Positions 34,984-46,400 of a DNA stretch of 64,000 bases are shown piece after piece. A program made the position numbers and the translations under genes. Position 1 is the first letter of the stretch, and every line of letters starts with the position of its first letter. The DNA is from Brachionus rotundiformis (Eukaryota > Rotifera > Eurotatoria > Ploima > Brachionidae), in contig JAESIW010000207.1 of assembly GCA_016802295.1 (NCBI GenBank), positions 265,978 to 329,977 on the forward strand. The letters run 5' to 3'. Under the pieces are notes generated by a model that was not told where the DNA came from, searched no databases, and was given only the letters and a program-made list of their open reading frames with translations.

Positions 34984-35167
34984 AAGTTAATTAATAAAGA
35001 TACTTTAATTTTTAAGATTAAGTGTCATAATTGATTCAAAAGGAGAAAAAATGAGCTTTAATTAGATACCTAATTCAAGCATAAAAAATTTTACAGTTTG
35101 ATTCTAACTTTTTGTGACATACTGTATGAAATTATTTAAAATTATTTTTCACAGCTATGATACCATT
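34984..35167 (+). repeat. Direct repeat, copy 2 (about 184 bp)
   Basis: Second copy of the repeat at 34077-34276, about 900 bp downstream and in the same orientation. It lacks the 17-bp internal duplication. High identity suggests recent duplication. Confidence 0.8.
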
Positions 35168-35321
35168 AATGAAATAGACAATTGAACAAAAAAAGAGATT
35201 AAATAAAGTAAATATTTAATTGAATTTGGAATGAACTTATGAAACAAAACATTTACTCTAAAAATTTGATTCATTTATTATTTTAAATTTATTGTTACTA
35301 TAAAATAAGATAAAAATAGTT

Positions 35322-36655
35322 TTATTTTTTTCTATTTACAACTTCTTTTCTTAAAGTTTCTGCCAGAGCTTTTCTGGCCTCGATTTTTTTCCGCTCTTGT
35401 TCCGACTCTGGCAACGAGTGCTGAATATCAGCAGGATCGGCTCCAGACAATACGCTCCGAGCTGCTCGTGACGACATTGGCCTTTCGCCCGTTCTCCTTG
35501 ATTCTTTGACCAACTCATCAATTTGTTTCTGTCTCTCAACTCTTTTCCTTTCGGCCAAAATGTCCCTTTGTCTTCTCATAAACTCGGCTCTTCTCTCAAT
35601 TTCACTTTGACTTAAATTACCACCAGTTTTCTAAAATTTAAAAAGTACAAAAACTTTTCAAACCTTGGTCATTTACCTCCAAGACCGACTGGGCCATCTC
35701 ATTAACAACATTAGCTCTTTCCTCATCATTTTTTCCAATTTTCATATTCTTGAACTCGTCTTCAACTCGGTATTTTCTAGCCGATATGGGACGATCAGTG
35801 GTCGGATTTTTCAAATTCTGTTTCAATAATTTCCTGTTCAAATGCTCTTGCTGGTCAAGTTCGTCATTCAGCACATCCACCAAATCATTTGACTTGACCA
35901 ATTTTTTGGCAATTTCGTAATCTTGAGACTTATTTCTACCACCTACCATTGAATCATATTCATCAGCAGACTTTTTTATTACCAGCTCCATTATTTTATC
36001 ATCATCATTTGTGGCCTCGCCATTTCCAGATTTAATTATGCCCAACTGGTACTGCAACAGAACTAATGCTTGAAGTTCTAGCTCTATATTTTTGCGTACC
36101 ATCAACGACTTGAACATTCGAAAATTTTCAGCTGACCAAATTTGTTCGAATAATTCCTTTTTAAATTTTTTTTTTAATAAAATTAAAATTTATTTAAATA
36201 AAAATTGATATTAAAGTTAATAAATTTTTAAATAATTTGTACCAAATAGGTCGAGTTGTGGTTCAATGTGCTGGTTCGCTTACAAGCCCTGAGAAACTGG
36301 TTGTAAGAAACACCAATGTCAAGCAAAAAGGTATTGATCAGAGTGTCTACCAAGTCTTTGTACTTGAGGTGAACGTCAATAAATTCAGTGGGAACCCTTT
36401 CTAAATTTGCATCATCATCGTCATCATCCATTAATGTCCCGCCCGACCAGGAATCATTTGGACTGAAAACTTTCAAGAGTTGACAACTGAGTAAAGTAGA
36501 GTTTAAGATTAATTACTTGAGCAATTGGACTCAAAAAAATGCTGAATGGGAATTGACCAAATAGGACTGGACAAGAAGCCGAGAATGCTGTCAAAGAGCC
36601 ATTCATCTTCTTCTTCGCTGCTGTTCTTAGCCAAAACTTTGGATCTTGAACTCAT
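35322..36655 (-). CDS. CFAP36: Cilia- and flagella-associated protein 36
   Basis: Four exons (36517-36655, 36243-36469, 35677-36156, 35322-35630) encode 384 residues. The N-terminal BART-like domain shows DEWLFDSILGFLSSPIWSIP, then TEFIDVHLKYKDLVDTL and LDIGVSYNQFLRAC, and the MFKSLMVRKNIELELQALVL helix. This is the ARL3-binding fold of CFAP36/CCDC104. A long charged middle follows, and the conserved C-terminal coil EFMRRQRDILAERKRVER...ALAETLRKEVVN. The family works with ARL3-linked trafficking at the cilium. Introns: 47 bp, 86 bp and 46 bp. An Asp run (DDDDDD) lies after exon 2 begins. Confidence 0.88.
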
Positions 36656-36949
36656 TTCAAAACTTAAAATTAAATATTCAAATTTTAAATTTATTTATTA
36701 AAAAAAAAAGTTAGCTATTAAAATAATTATCATAAATTTATTAAGAATAAATGACGGTAAGAGCCTTAGCAACAAAACCAAGAAATTTGTTGCATAAGAC
36801 ATTTTCATTTAAATTATTGATTTTTATTATTTATTTAAATACTTGGTTATGTAATTTTTTATAAAGGATATTTATGTAATTATATATTTTAAGGTGAGAT
36901 TAAAATAATTAAAATAATACTTAAAATTTTATATATTTTTTATTTATTT

Positions 36950-38200
36950 TCTCCTTGAGACACACTAGATCTTTCCACTGTATTTTTTATATGAGTTCCT
37001 CCCATTATAAGTGCATGTCCAAGCCATGGTAACTTTTTATTCTTAATGCATTGGATCATTGGTTCTGAATTTGCTCGTTTCTATAGTTCATCTTTTGACA
37101 AGTTCAAGTTTAGTTTTCTTGCTGTACCATAGTGACTATTGGCTTGCAAAAGCATTTTGCTTTTGTTATAGTTATAATTTTTATGTGTTTCCATAGCTGT
37201 ACTGATGGCCCAGAAACCAATTCCCGTTCAGATGTTAATTAGGATGATATCGGGATTCCTGACTGGATTCCGAGTCTTTTTTAGATTTAGACAATTTTCT
37301 TAACCAGTTCAGTAAGAATCCTAAGCCAATACGGTATAGGATCCTATCAGAAATTCTTTAAAGTTTTCAAAAGTTGATAGGATTTCATAGGATCTTATTA
37401 AGTTCTTTGAAATTCAGAAATCATTTTTATTAATTGTATTTCAAGAAAATAAAAATGAGTCAAACAGATTCATTCGAAATGCCAGACGATTCTTTATCTA
37501 CAAAAATAAATTTAAAGTTAAAAATTAATTTTAAATCATACAAAATTTGAGATGATGTTTGAATATTAGAAGCATTCTTATTCCAAGAAGACAGTTTGAA
37601 AATAGAATTTAGAATTCCAATAAGGATCTCTTAAAACTCTCAAAAAATCTTGACCAGATGGGAAAAATAAGAATTTAGTCAAGATCTTTTTAGGATCCTA
37701 TTAAGAATCTTGTTCCTATTAACTCCTAAAAGTTCTTACAAGATCCTAGTTAGGAATTGTTTACTGGGGTTCTTCACAAGTATGTGAATTATTTGTGTAC
37801 CTACTAACCTAAAAAAGTTCTATCAATTTAACTATCTTTGGTAGTCCATAAGATTTTGATATCTTTTAGAGTTTCTCTGTAGATTTTGTTCCAGGTTTCT
37901 TATATATTTTAAAACACAAATTTACAAGTCTACGCATCACTATCTCTTCTAAATCTTGCTTGTTTTTTTCCAAAGTATATCATCCAAAGCGCTTCTTATT
38001 TCTGCCAGAATAACCACATCAGTAAACATGTCAACAGATTAATGTTGTGAAATCTCTTTAGATTCTGGTATACTTGGAGCATATTTTTAGTGATTTATCC
38101 ATCTCTTTCTCTGGTCTCTTTCATTATTTAAGATGTCCTTAATTATCTTTTAATAGTGCAATTTTTAGTATTTAAAACTTTTCACAGCTTATCAATTCAT
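36950..38200 (-). pseudogene. Probable LINE remnant split by a TIR element
   Basis: Minus-strand fragments KLPWLGHALIMGG at about 36985-37060 (compare the WLGHVxRM block near the C-terminus of some LINE ORF2 proteins) and, beyond the 37209-37768 element, VDMFTDVVILAEIRSALDD and SYGLPKIVKLI suggest a badly decayed RT. The similarity is weak and heavily frameshifted. Confidence 0.35.
37209..37768. mobile_element. 560-bp element with short terminal inverted repeats
   Basis: Ends are CCCAGAAACCAATTCC on the left and the complement of CCCAGTAAACAATTCC on the right (14 of 16 match). The interior contains several imperfect copies of TAGGATC(C/T)TAT(C/T)A-type sequence near both ends. A short frame starting MSQTDSFEMPDDSLST at about 37454 is the only coding hint. 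No target duplication was determined; superfamily unknown. Confidence 0.5.
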
Positions 38201-38730
38201 GGTAAAAAAATCAAATTTTAATTTTTTTAAAGTGAGTGTTTTTGTACGCTTCTAAAAGTCTTTAAAATAAATAAATATAAAAACTAAAACCAAAATAATT
38301 GCTCAGAATATTCTCTGGTTTCTGAATCTGTATAGAAAAGTATTTGTTGAGAGGTAAATAAAAAAGCAGATACAAAAAACTGAAAAATTGCCTAAAAATT
38401 GCCGATTTTTCGGCTAAATTAGTTTCAAATTTTTTTCTCCTTTACTATTCACATCAAATTGTAGAAAATTCATTTCTCTACATGATGATATGTCGCATTA
38501 TGAAACTTTATATGTTTTTCGATTACGTGTAGACACTAACATGAGACCATCTTTTCAGTGGGTCACTTCAGATCCCTAGTTCAAAAAATTTTTTTTAAGG
38601 TTTTCTTATTTGGAGAATCCAAAAATGAGGTCTATTTTATTCGATTAAGATAATGTGGAAGTTTTGCACCGCGCGAACCTTATCTTCTCAATTATACAAT
38701 TTTTTAAAGCGATTAAAGAGATAAAGTAAT

Positions 38731-39003
38731 AAATTTTGGCATTGTGAAATTTGGAACAAAAAACAAAAACAATATATCAAAGATGCTAAGGCTGAAGTTC
38801 TGAAAAAACAAAACATGCTCTGTAAGTTGAAACACATGGTATATCTTTTGTACACAAAGTTCTAATCATAATATTGGTGGTACAAAGGATGTACCAAGTG
38901 CTACAATTCACGGAACATGATTTGCTCCTTTTGAACTTGAGCCTTGGAATTTTTGAAATTTTGCTTTTGTTTTTTGTTCCATATTTACCAATGCCATAAA
39001 TTT
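38731..39003. mobile_element. Palindromic foldback element (273 bp)
   Basis: Left arm TTTTGGCATTGTGAAATTTG plus GAACAAAAAACAAAAAC. The right arm is its imperfect complement (GTTTTTTGTTCCATATTTAC plus CAATGCCATAAA). Arms of about 125 bp leave almost no spacer. It shares the GAAATTTGG(A/T)AC start with the elements at 14062 and 44925. Confidence 0.7.
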
Positions 39004-39546
39004 CTTGGTTTAATCTAGCTTTGTAGAAAAGTCAAACCAAACATTGTGATAAGTCATATTCTAAAGACAATTTTGTTTCCTAAATTCAAAATTTAGTCAA
39101 AAAAACACTCTTGACCAGCTCAAGGTAGCTTAAAAATTCTACTTCTTAAAAGTTCTCATATTTACGTAGTGAAGCCATTATCATTGTCGCTCTTTTGTGA
39201 ACAACTTTCAATTCAAAATTAAAAGCCAAAAGAGATACCAAGAGTTTTTCCTTTCAAGTTTTTATAGCAAAATGGTATTGCCATATTTTGGTTTTTTATA
39301 ATTACATTTATTAAATAAAATAAATGATCATATCCTAATTTTTATATTAAAAAAATTTTAAATTATAAATTAGAAACTAAATTTTTATTCAATTTTAATC
39401 AATTAAATGGCAAACAAAAATATTAATTGATAAATTAAACGATGGAAAGGAAAAGTTCATTAATAAATTAATTAAATGAAAGATTTACAATTTTTTTCAA
39501 ATATCAGAAATTTAAACCGCTACTTAACAACATATTTAAAAAATAT

Positions 39547-40311
39547 TTAAGATTTAAAAAATTTGCTTTTAACTAGAGCATTGGTTTGGTCGACATGAAA
39601 GCCAAAGCCAAATAGCTCACTTTGATTTTGGACAAGACGAATTGACAAACAATGAAATAAACAATTTTTAGCATTGTATTTTCCCACACATCTGATCCAG
39701 CTATCTCTGACCAATTTTTCCAGCCCACGATCTATTTCAAAAAATACACAATGTATTCTTCCTACTGAGTCCTTCAGGGAAAACTCTCTAGCTCCGGTAT
39801 TTTCATCTTTGCTTACAGTGCTGTCCAATTGGCCTTTTTTAGACATAAAATAAAAATTTCTTAATACTAAATATTTCTGGTAATTACCAATTATCTCAAA
39901 AAAATAGGAACCAGGCAAACCATTTTCACCTAATTTATTGCTGAGTGCATTTTTTTCAAGTATTTCAAATCTATTGGAAAAAATTTGCATTGTCTTGGTC
40001 GTTACTGACCAGACTTTCAAGCTCTTGGAATCTGCCTGATCGACAGCTTCTGCCGAAGGGCCTGATTTGGACTGATTTCTTAGAATGTTGGTTCTATCCT
40101 TCAGAATACCTTTGCGCTCTGGATTCGCCTTCATCAGCGTTGGATACACAACTCCTTTTCCACTGACCACATTTTTGATCCTATTTGGATTTATTCTAAT
40201 TGAATTTAAATAATTATTGTGCTCATAGCTTTGGTTTATGGTGGCTGTTGAGCTGGAAATGGTTCTATTTTGGGAATAGGGATGAAATCTTCTGGAATCG
40301 TTGGCTTGCAT
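39547..40311 (-). CDS. SPATA22: SPATA22-like meiotic ssDNA-binding protein
   Basis: Single exon, 254 residues, shorter than the vertebrate protein (about 363). The N-terminal 100 residues are disordered and Ser/Asn-rich. The C-terminal OB-like domain (about 105-245) carries the diagnostic block HCVFFEIDRGLEKLVRD followed by RCVGKYNAKNCLFHCLSIR, which mirrors CVFYEIDRELPRLIRG and RCVGNYDQKKNIFQCVSVR in mammals. In vertebrates it pairs with MEIOB and RPA on single-stranded DNA during meiotic recombination. It lies 144 bp downstream of the phosphatase gene on the same strand. Confidence 0.8.
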   Translation of the reverse strand: MQANDSRRFHPYSQNRTISSSTATINQSYEHNNYLNSIRINPNRIKNVVSGKGVVYPTLMKANPERKGILKDRTNILRNQSKSGPSAEAVDQADSKSLKVWSVTTKTMQIFSNRFEILEKNALSNKLGENGLPGSYFFEIIGNYQKYLVLRNFYFMSKKGQLDSTVSKDENTGAREFSLKDSVGRIHCVFFEIDRGLEKLVRDSWIRCVGKYNAKNCLFHCLSIRLVQNQSELFGFGFHVDQTNALVKSKFFKS

Positions 40312-40455
40312 TTCAAAGATACAAAATTAACCACGCGCTAAATGTAAAAAATTCAATTTTTAAAAATAATAGAAAAAACAAAATATTTAAATAGATTTAT
40401 TTAAGAAAATTTTATGCTAAACTTTTCCTAAAATTCGAATAAAAATTAAATAAAT

Positions 40456-41412
40456 TCAAATATTAAAACTATTTGTATATTTTTGATCATTTTGGTTGAT
40501 GTCTTTGTGCATTTCAAGACAATTCTCCTCGTCAAATTGGTGGCTACTAAGGGTCGAGTACCGGGTTTTGGCTGTTGTTTTTTTTAGATAATTAGTCATG
40601 CAGATAAAAGAGCAAATGCTGATGGTGATCCCAATTGTGGTACCCGCAAGCACGTCTGTTGGATGATGCTTGTTGTCTGCTATTCTGGACAGGGCTGTGA
40701 AAAATGCCATTATAAATAAGCTTATCTGAGCCATTCTTGGCAAAAGACCAAAATTTCTGCACTTCCAAGTGTAGTTGATGAACAAGACTAAAAAAATCAT
40801 GGAAAAAAATGAAAGAGATGAGTGTCCTGAAGGAAAAGATAGCCTGGACTCTTCAACGCTTTCGCGATCCTCGTTGGTACATTTGAAATCGACCTCTGGT
40901 ATCAGGAATGTCTTGTTAGATTTGCACAAATGCACATATGGATTTATATCTGGCTTGCACACATCTATAAAATTTGGTCTCAATCGGCCAACTACAACTT
41001 TACCAAAATCGGTTATGATTGCGGTCGATAAAAGACCAAACAAAAAAGATCCACAACTTATGTATAAATTTCCGATTTGTTCTGGAAATTGGAGAATTTT
41101 CTGATTCAAAAATCTGACTTTGTAGATAATAATTGACTTTTTTTTGTGTCTAGATTTTCTGGTAAAGATTGTCTTGAAGATTTCTGTTCCAATGATGATT
41201 ACCAACGGCAGGACCAATGACAGAAATATAAGATTAAAATTGGAAACCGTGGATGGTTTAAATGGCATATTGACAGAATAATCATTGCAGTAAAAGCTTG
41301 ACTTGAATGGTTTTAGAAATAATTTTATAAAATAGAATGACAAAAATAGAGCTAAAATAGATCCAATATCAAAAATAAGCTTTAACCAATGTACAGTTTC
41401 ATTCTCGTTCAT
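40456..41412 (-). CDS. PLPP: Phospholipid phosphatase (PAP2/LPP family)
   Basis: Single exon, 318 residues, with about six membrane helices. The three PAP2 signature blocks are intact: KVVVGRLRP (C1), FPSGHSS (C2, general acid His) and SRIADNKHHPTDV (C3, nucleophile His). These enzymes remove phosphate from lysophosphatidate, phosphatidate and sphingosine-1-phosphate at the plasma membrane. The loop between helices contains paired cysteines. Animal PLPP1-3/Wunen are the nearest relatives; which one cannot be decided. The lack of introns is noteworthy. Confidence 0.93.
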   Translation of the reverse strand: MNENETVHWLKLIFDIGSILALFLSFYFIKLFLKPFKSSFYCNDYSVNMPFKPSTVSNFNLIFLSLVLPLVIIIGTEIFKTIFTRKSRHKKKSIIIYKVRFLNQKILQFPEQIGNLYISCGSFLFGLLSTAIITDFGKVVVGRLRPNFIDVCKPDINPYVHLCKSNKTFLIPEVDFKCTNEDRESVEESRLSFPSGHSSLSFFSMIFLVLFINYTWKCRNFGLLPRMAQISLFIMAFFTALSRIADNKHHPTDVLAGTTIGITISICSFICMTNYLKKTTAKTRYSTLSSHQFDEENCLEMHKDINQNDQKYTNSFNI

Positions 41413-42087
41413 TATTTTAATAATTTAATAATCTAAAAAATATTAATTTTAATTTTTCGGGTAATATTTAGAAAAAAAACTAGTTAAATTAGTAATTTTG
41501 AAAAAAAATGACATAATTTTTTGCCACGTGATTATTGTTCTTATTTAGCTTAAGATATTTGTTACCTTAAATTGTTTAGTAATCAAATTTCAACACGGAC
41601 AATCAAATAGAAACAGCTATAAAATTTTAAATCGATATTTGTTGACAAAAAATTATTAATTTCAATTAAATTAAAAGAATTTCAAAAATAGATATTGTTT
41701 TTAATCTGCGTCAATCTATTATTTTAAAAAAGGATAAAAATAAATTATAAAAATAATATTTTGGGTTAGAATTGAAGATTTTTTTATCGATTTAAAATTT
41801 ATTTTACTAAAAAAAACTATTGCAAACAAGAGCTATATTTTTAAAAGATTTGTCTTAAATTTAAAATGTATGCCAAATGTCAAACGAAATGCAAATTTTA
41901 ATAAAGATTTAATAATTCCTATGCTTGAAATTATTGGTCAGACAAAAAATAAATATTTAAAATTTTATTTAAATTTATATGAACTAGAAATGGTTCATAT
42001 TATAGTAATTAAGATAAATAAAAAGTCGTTAATTAATGAATTTTATTACAACTACATAAACAAATTAAAATTCAATAAAATCAAAAT
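41413..42087. other. Intergenic, no gene seen
   Basis: Spacer between PLPP and SSR3-B. A plus-strand frame overlapping the end of SSR3-B is antisense shadow. Confidence 0.45.
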
Positions 42088-42786
42088 TTATTTGGATGTT
42101 GATAATAATGCCAATAGACCAGATGCGATTCCCATGGATAGAATATAGTTGAAAAGTGGTGTAAAATTTTTGAACAAAACGAACGAAGCGACCAGCAATA
42201 TGAACAAGAACAAAATGTTATTGTAGAAAATAGAATAAGTTGTTGCTTCAAATTCAGCTATTTCATTTCGCTTTCTCAATGAACTAGTCGAAAAAAAAAC
42301 TAGTTAAATAAAACTGTTTGGCTTAAATGCTATACACTTACCGATCGTCGTTTTTCTTATCTTTATCATCCTGGACGGTAGAATCAAGATTTTGAAATAT
42401 TCTAGTGAAATTATCAAATTTAAAAAATAAATCTAATATTGACAGTTTTAACTTGAGCTTACTTGTGTTTGAGCACAAATTTTACATTTTTGTAAGCAAA
42501 GCTAATCATGTAGGCAGTTAGCAGAGTAACAATTAGATAAAACATGTAATTGCTTGTTGGTTCCAGTTGATGAATTTTCCAGTAAAGCCCTTTAAAAAAC
42601 ATAAGGGTGAATTGAGTTGAATTTCGAAAAACAAATGTAAAAATTACAGATGGGAACTGCAGCTACGATGGCAGCATTTCCGTAGAATAACGCGGAAGAT
42701 TTGGTAGATAAATCCCGGCTGTAGTCTTGTAGAAGAGCTTCTTCTTCTTTGCTCAGATTTTTTGGTTTAGACGATTTGGCGGACAT
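42088..42786 (-). CDS. SSR3: Translocon-associated protein gamma (TRAP-gamma), copy B
   Basis: Same four-exon structure as copy A: 42648-42786, 42463-42589, 42342-42401 and 42088-42283. Intron 1 carries a 10-bp insertion relative to copy A. All protein hallmarks are kept (PIWLYWKI, YKNVKFVLKHK, EFEATTYSIFYNN, STSK), so the gene looks functional. Intron 2 is identical to that of copy A over 61 bp, whereas exon 1 differs at many synonymous sites. The N-terminus differs (SAKSSKPKNLSKEEE against SAKSKKNLSQEEE). Homology stops abruptly at the stop codon and near the start codon. Confidence 0.92.
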
Positions 42787-43457
42787 AGTTTTTTTTTTAT
42801 ATTAGCTTTAATTATTTTATTATCAAGAATATAAGTTAACGTTTTAAATAGTAGAAATTAGGATTTCAACGTCAGTTCAATACATCGCATTGACTGTACA
42901 CATATTCGCTTTTTCCTTGAACTCAAAAAAATTAATCGAATCGACAAAAAAATAGTCTTGTATTTTTTTGCGAAAATTGTTCGCTTACTTAATAGCTTTA
43001 AAACATAAAATCTATCCAATTTACATATTATTTAATCTTTTATTAATCAAAATTTAAGAATAATAAATTTTTTAAATATATCTTGTTTATTTTGATATAA
43101 TGATCACTATTTTTAAATGGTATTTGATACAATCTTATCTAATTGAATTTGTATTAATTAATATTCAATATTAATATTAATAAATTTTTAAATTTAAATC
43201 AATATAAATTAAATACGCTTTTATTTGGCAAAGATTTAATCACATATAATGAGACATTTAAAGATCAGTCAAATGATTAGATGTTGTCATGGAAACAAAT
43301 TTTTAGCAAGACAAGTTCAAGTTAAAAATAATTCAAATTCTCACATAATTAAAGTTTAAATATTTTAAAGATTTATTCCTATATACTCAGATAGTCCTAA
43401 TTTTAAACATTCAAGTCAAATTTTAAAGTTGATTTTTCACAAAATTTGGCACCAAAG
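42787..43457. other. Divergent intergenic region between SSR3-B and IFT122
   Basis: Holds the start regions of two genes that point away from each other. AT-rich; no specific promoter motif could be assigned. Confidence 0.4.
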
Positions 43458-46400
43458 ATGAAAGTTCTGGAAACTTGGGTCGAACAAATAACAGATGAAG
43501 ATACAAGGTAAAAATAAAATATTATTTGATTTGAAAAATGGTAAAATTTATAATAAAAAAAGTATAAATGATCTGTGTTTTGGTCCTGATGGCTCTAAGC
43601 TCATAGTTGCTGCCGGAAACAAAGTTCTTGTATTCGATCCATTGGATGGAAACTTGATAAAAAGTCTAGCTGGCCACAAAGAAACTGTTTATTGCCTTAG
43701 CTACGCTAAAGACGGAAGTTTGTTTGCCTCAGGTGGTGCTGACAAAACTGTCATCATTTGGACCACTGAATTGGAAGGAATTTTGCGCTTTCAGTAGATT
43801 TTAAATTGAAATTTTGAGTTAATTAAAAAACTAATTTAAAACACTTTAAAGACATAATGAAGCAATTCAGGGATTGGCATTCAATCCGATAACAAATGTT
43901 TTAGTCACATGTGCAGTATCTGATTTTGGCCTTTGGTCATCGAAAGAAAAATACGTGCCCAAGACCAAAGTGTTCTCAAGAATAACTTGCTGTGCATGGA
44001 GCAGTGATGGACAGTACTTAGCTTTGGGATTTTTCAATGGAACAGTGCAAATAAGAGACAAAAATGGGGACGAAAAGTTAAAGATAGAAAGACCTGATGC
44101 AGCCAACAGTCCAGTTTGGTGCGTTGAATGGACCAAGACCAAGAATTCCGCGGAAATTCTAGCCGTGGCCGATTGGAGTCAAAAGTTGTCATTCTATCAC
44201 ATAACAGGCAAACAGGTAAATATCTTGGTTAGTCGATTGATTTTTGGGCTAAATTGGCTTGAATTAAGGCCTACAAAGACAGAAAGTTGGGCTATGACGT
44301 GACTCAACTAAGCTGGAACCCAGATTCCGAGTACCTTATTGCTTCCGGGTCTAACAGACAATCTACAATCTACACCAATGAAGGTGTCAAGCTAAATACC
44401 ATTTGTGAAAAGGACTCGTGGATACTCTGTGCTAAACAGAAGCCAGGCTCAAATTTTTTGGCAGTCGGCTCCCAAAATGGTCATTTAATAATGCTTCAAT
44501 TGGTTATCAGTACAGTCCATGGCTTGTTTAAAGAAAAATATGCCTTTAGGGAAAGCATGACAGATGTTATTATTCATAACTTGATGACAGAGGTCAAAGT
44601 TCGCATAAAATGCAAAGATTTGGTGAAAAAATTGGCCGTGTTTAAAGACAATTTGGCAATACAATTGCCAGATAAAGTGGTCATATACGAAATAGATTCG
44701 AATGACCCCAAGACAATGACCTATAAGGGAAAAAAAAGCATATCCAAAAAATTTGATTGTAACTTGTTTGTCATCACCTCAGAAAATTTGATTCTTTGTT
44801 ATGTAAGTAAACAAATTTATCCAAAATTAATAGAGATAAGCTATATAAGGAAAAAAACATGGTACATAAGAATTTTTTTTCTGTACAAGCTGGTATTTAA
44901 AAAAATGTATTTTGATAAAGTTTTGTGAAATTTGGTATAGAATTTAACAAGCCACGAAAAAGTTAAAAATTGGTTCTGTAAATACACCATGGAACAACAT
45001 ACAAAGTTCCATTTACTATAACATTCTTGCAAAACTCTGAAAATTTAGATACTTTTGAGCGAAGTGCTTTTTGCAGAGTTTTAGCCCAAAATTTTCAGCT
45101 AATGCAACTTTGTATGTTGTACTATGTTGCATTCATAGAACAAGATTTAAATTTTTTTAGAAAATTTTTTAAAATTTTTAATGGTTTGTCGTATTCCAGA
45201 GTACCAAATTTCTCAAGACCCTTAATTAATATTTTTTGAAAAATTTGTCAATATTAAAAATGTAAAAAATTATATCTACACAATAAATAATTAAGTTTAA
45301 GTATTTGTTTACTTAAAATAAGATAAATTGAAAATTTTTAAAGCGCATATCTAAATTTAAATTAAATTGGAAATGTAATGGCATTTTTTTTAGCCAAAAA
45401 TTTTGCCCAAGTGTAATATAAATTAAGGTTATTTAGTCATGTGAGGTTATCTTGGTAACATGTATTGTCATTTGTTTCAGCTCTCAGTTTCAATTGGCCT
45501 TGTTGAAGTTTTCTTTCCTTGAGTTGTCCAACAATCCTTATAAAAACTTTTGTAAAAATTCCACATTTTTCTTAGCTTAGTTCTGGTCATAGATAATCTG
45601 AATTTTGAAAGAATTGTATCTCTCATGACCAACTTTTTTTAACTTGGAAAAAATAACAAAAAAAAAGATAGAATTATTTAGGTAAGTTTGGCAAAATTTG
45701 GCAACTAGATTTTTTTCGTTATTCATTATTTTAAAAAAAACAAATTTTTTTAAATCATCTCTATAAAAATTGAGCTAAAAGCTAAAATTTAAAAACAATT
45801 TTGATCACAATTTTTTTGTGTAGGAGAAAAAGCTCGAGTGTCTGAACCTGAAAGGTGAAAAGATCAGAGAGTGGCAGATGGAATATTCGGTGCGTTATTT
45901 AAAAGTTATTGGAGGACCTGTTGGGAAAGAGGGAATTGTAGTCGGCCTACGCAGTGGTCATGTATTTCAGATATTCGTAGATAGTGCATTTCCTGTTCTA
46001 TTAATCAAACAAACTAATCCAATCCGATATGTGGATTTGAGCAAGCAACGACAAAAATTGGCAGTGATAGATGAAAACTTGACCCTGTTTGTCTACAATT
46101 TGAAGAATGGCGATCTTATTTTCCAAGAGCCCAATGCCAATAGTGTCGCATGGAACAGCATTTATGAAGACATGCTGGCTTTTTCCGGAGGAGGAAATGT
46201 ATCCATTGTTGTCTCAAATTTCACTCCTCAAAAGCAACGATTACAGGTAATTTATCGAATTAGTAAATAAAGATAAAATAAGATAATTAATAAAATAAAA
46301 TTTATTAAAAAAATCTAATTTTTCACGTCACTGGTCATTTGAATGAAAATTTTTTACAAAATTAAGGGAAATGTAGTCGGTTTCAATGGTTCATTCATAT

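Noticed and set aside
41870..42148. Plus-strand frame overlapping the end of SSR3-B
   Set aside because: Lys/Asn/Ile-rich and antisense to a well-supported exon.
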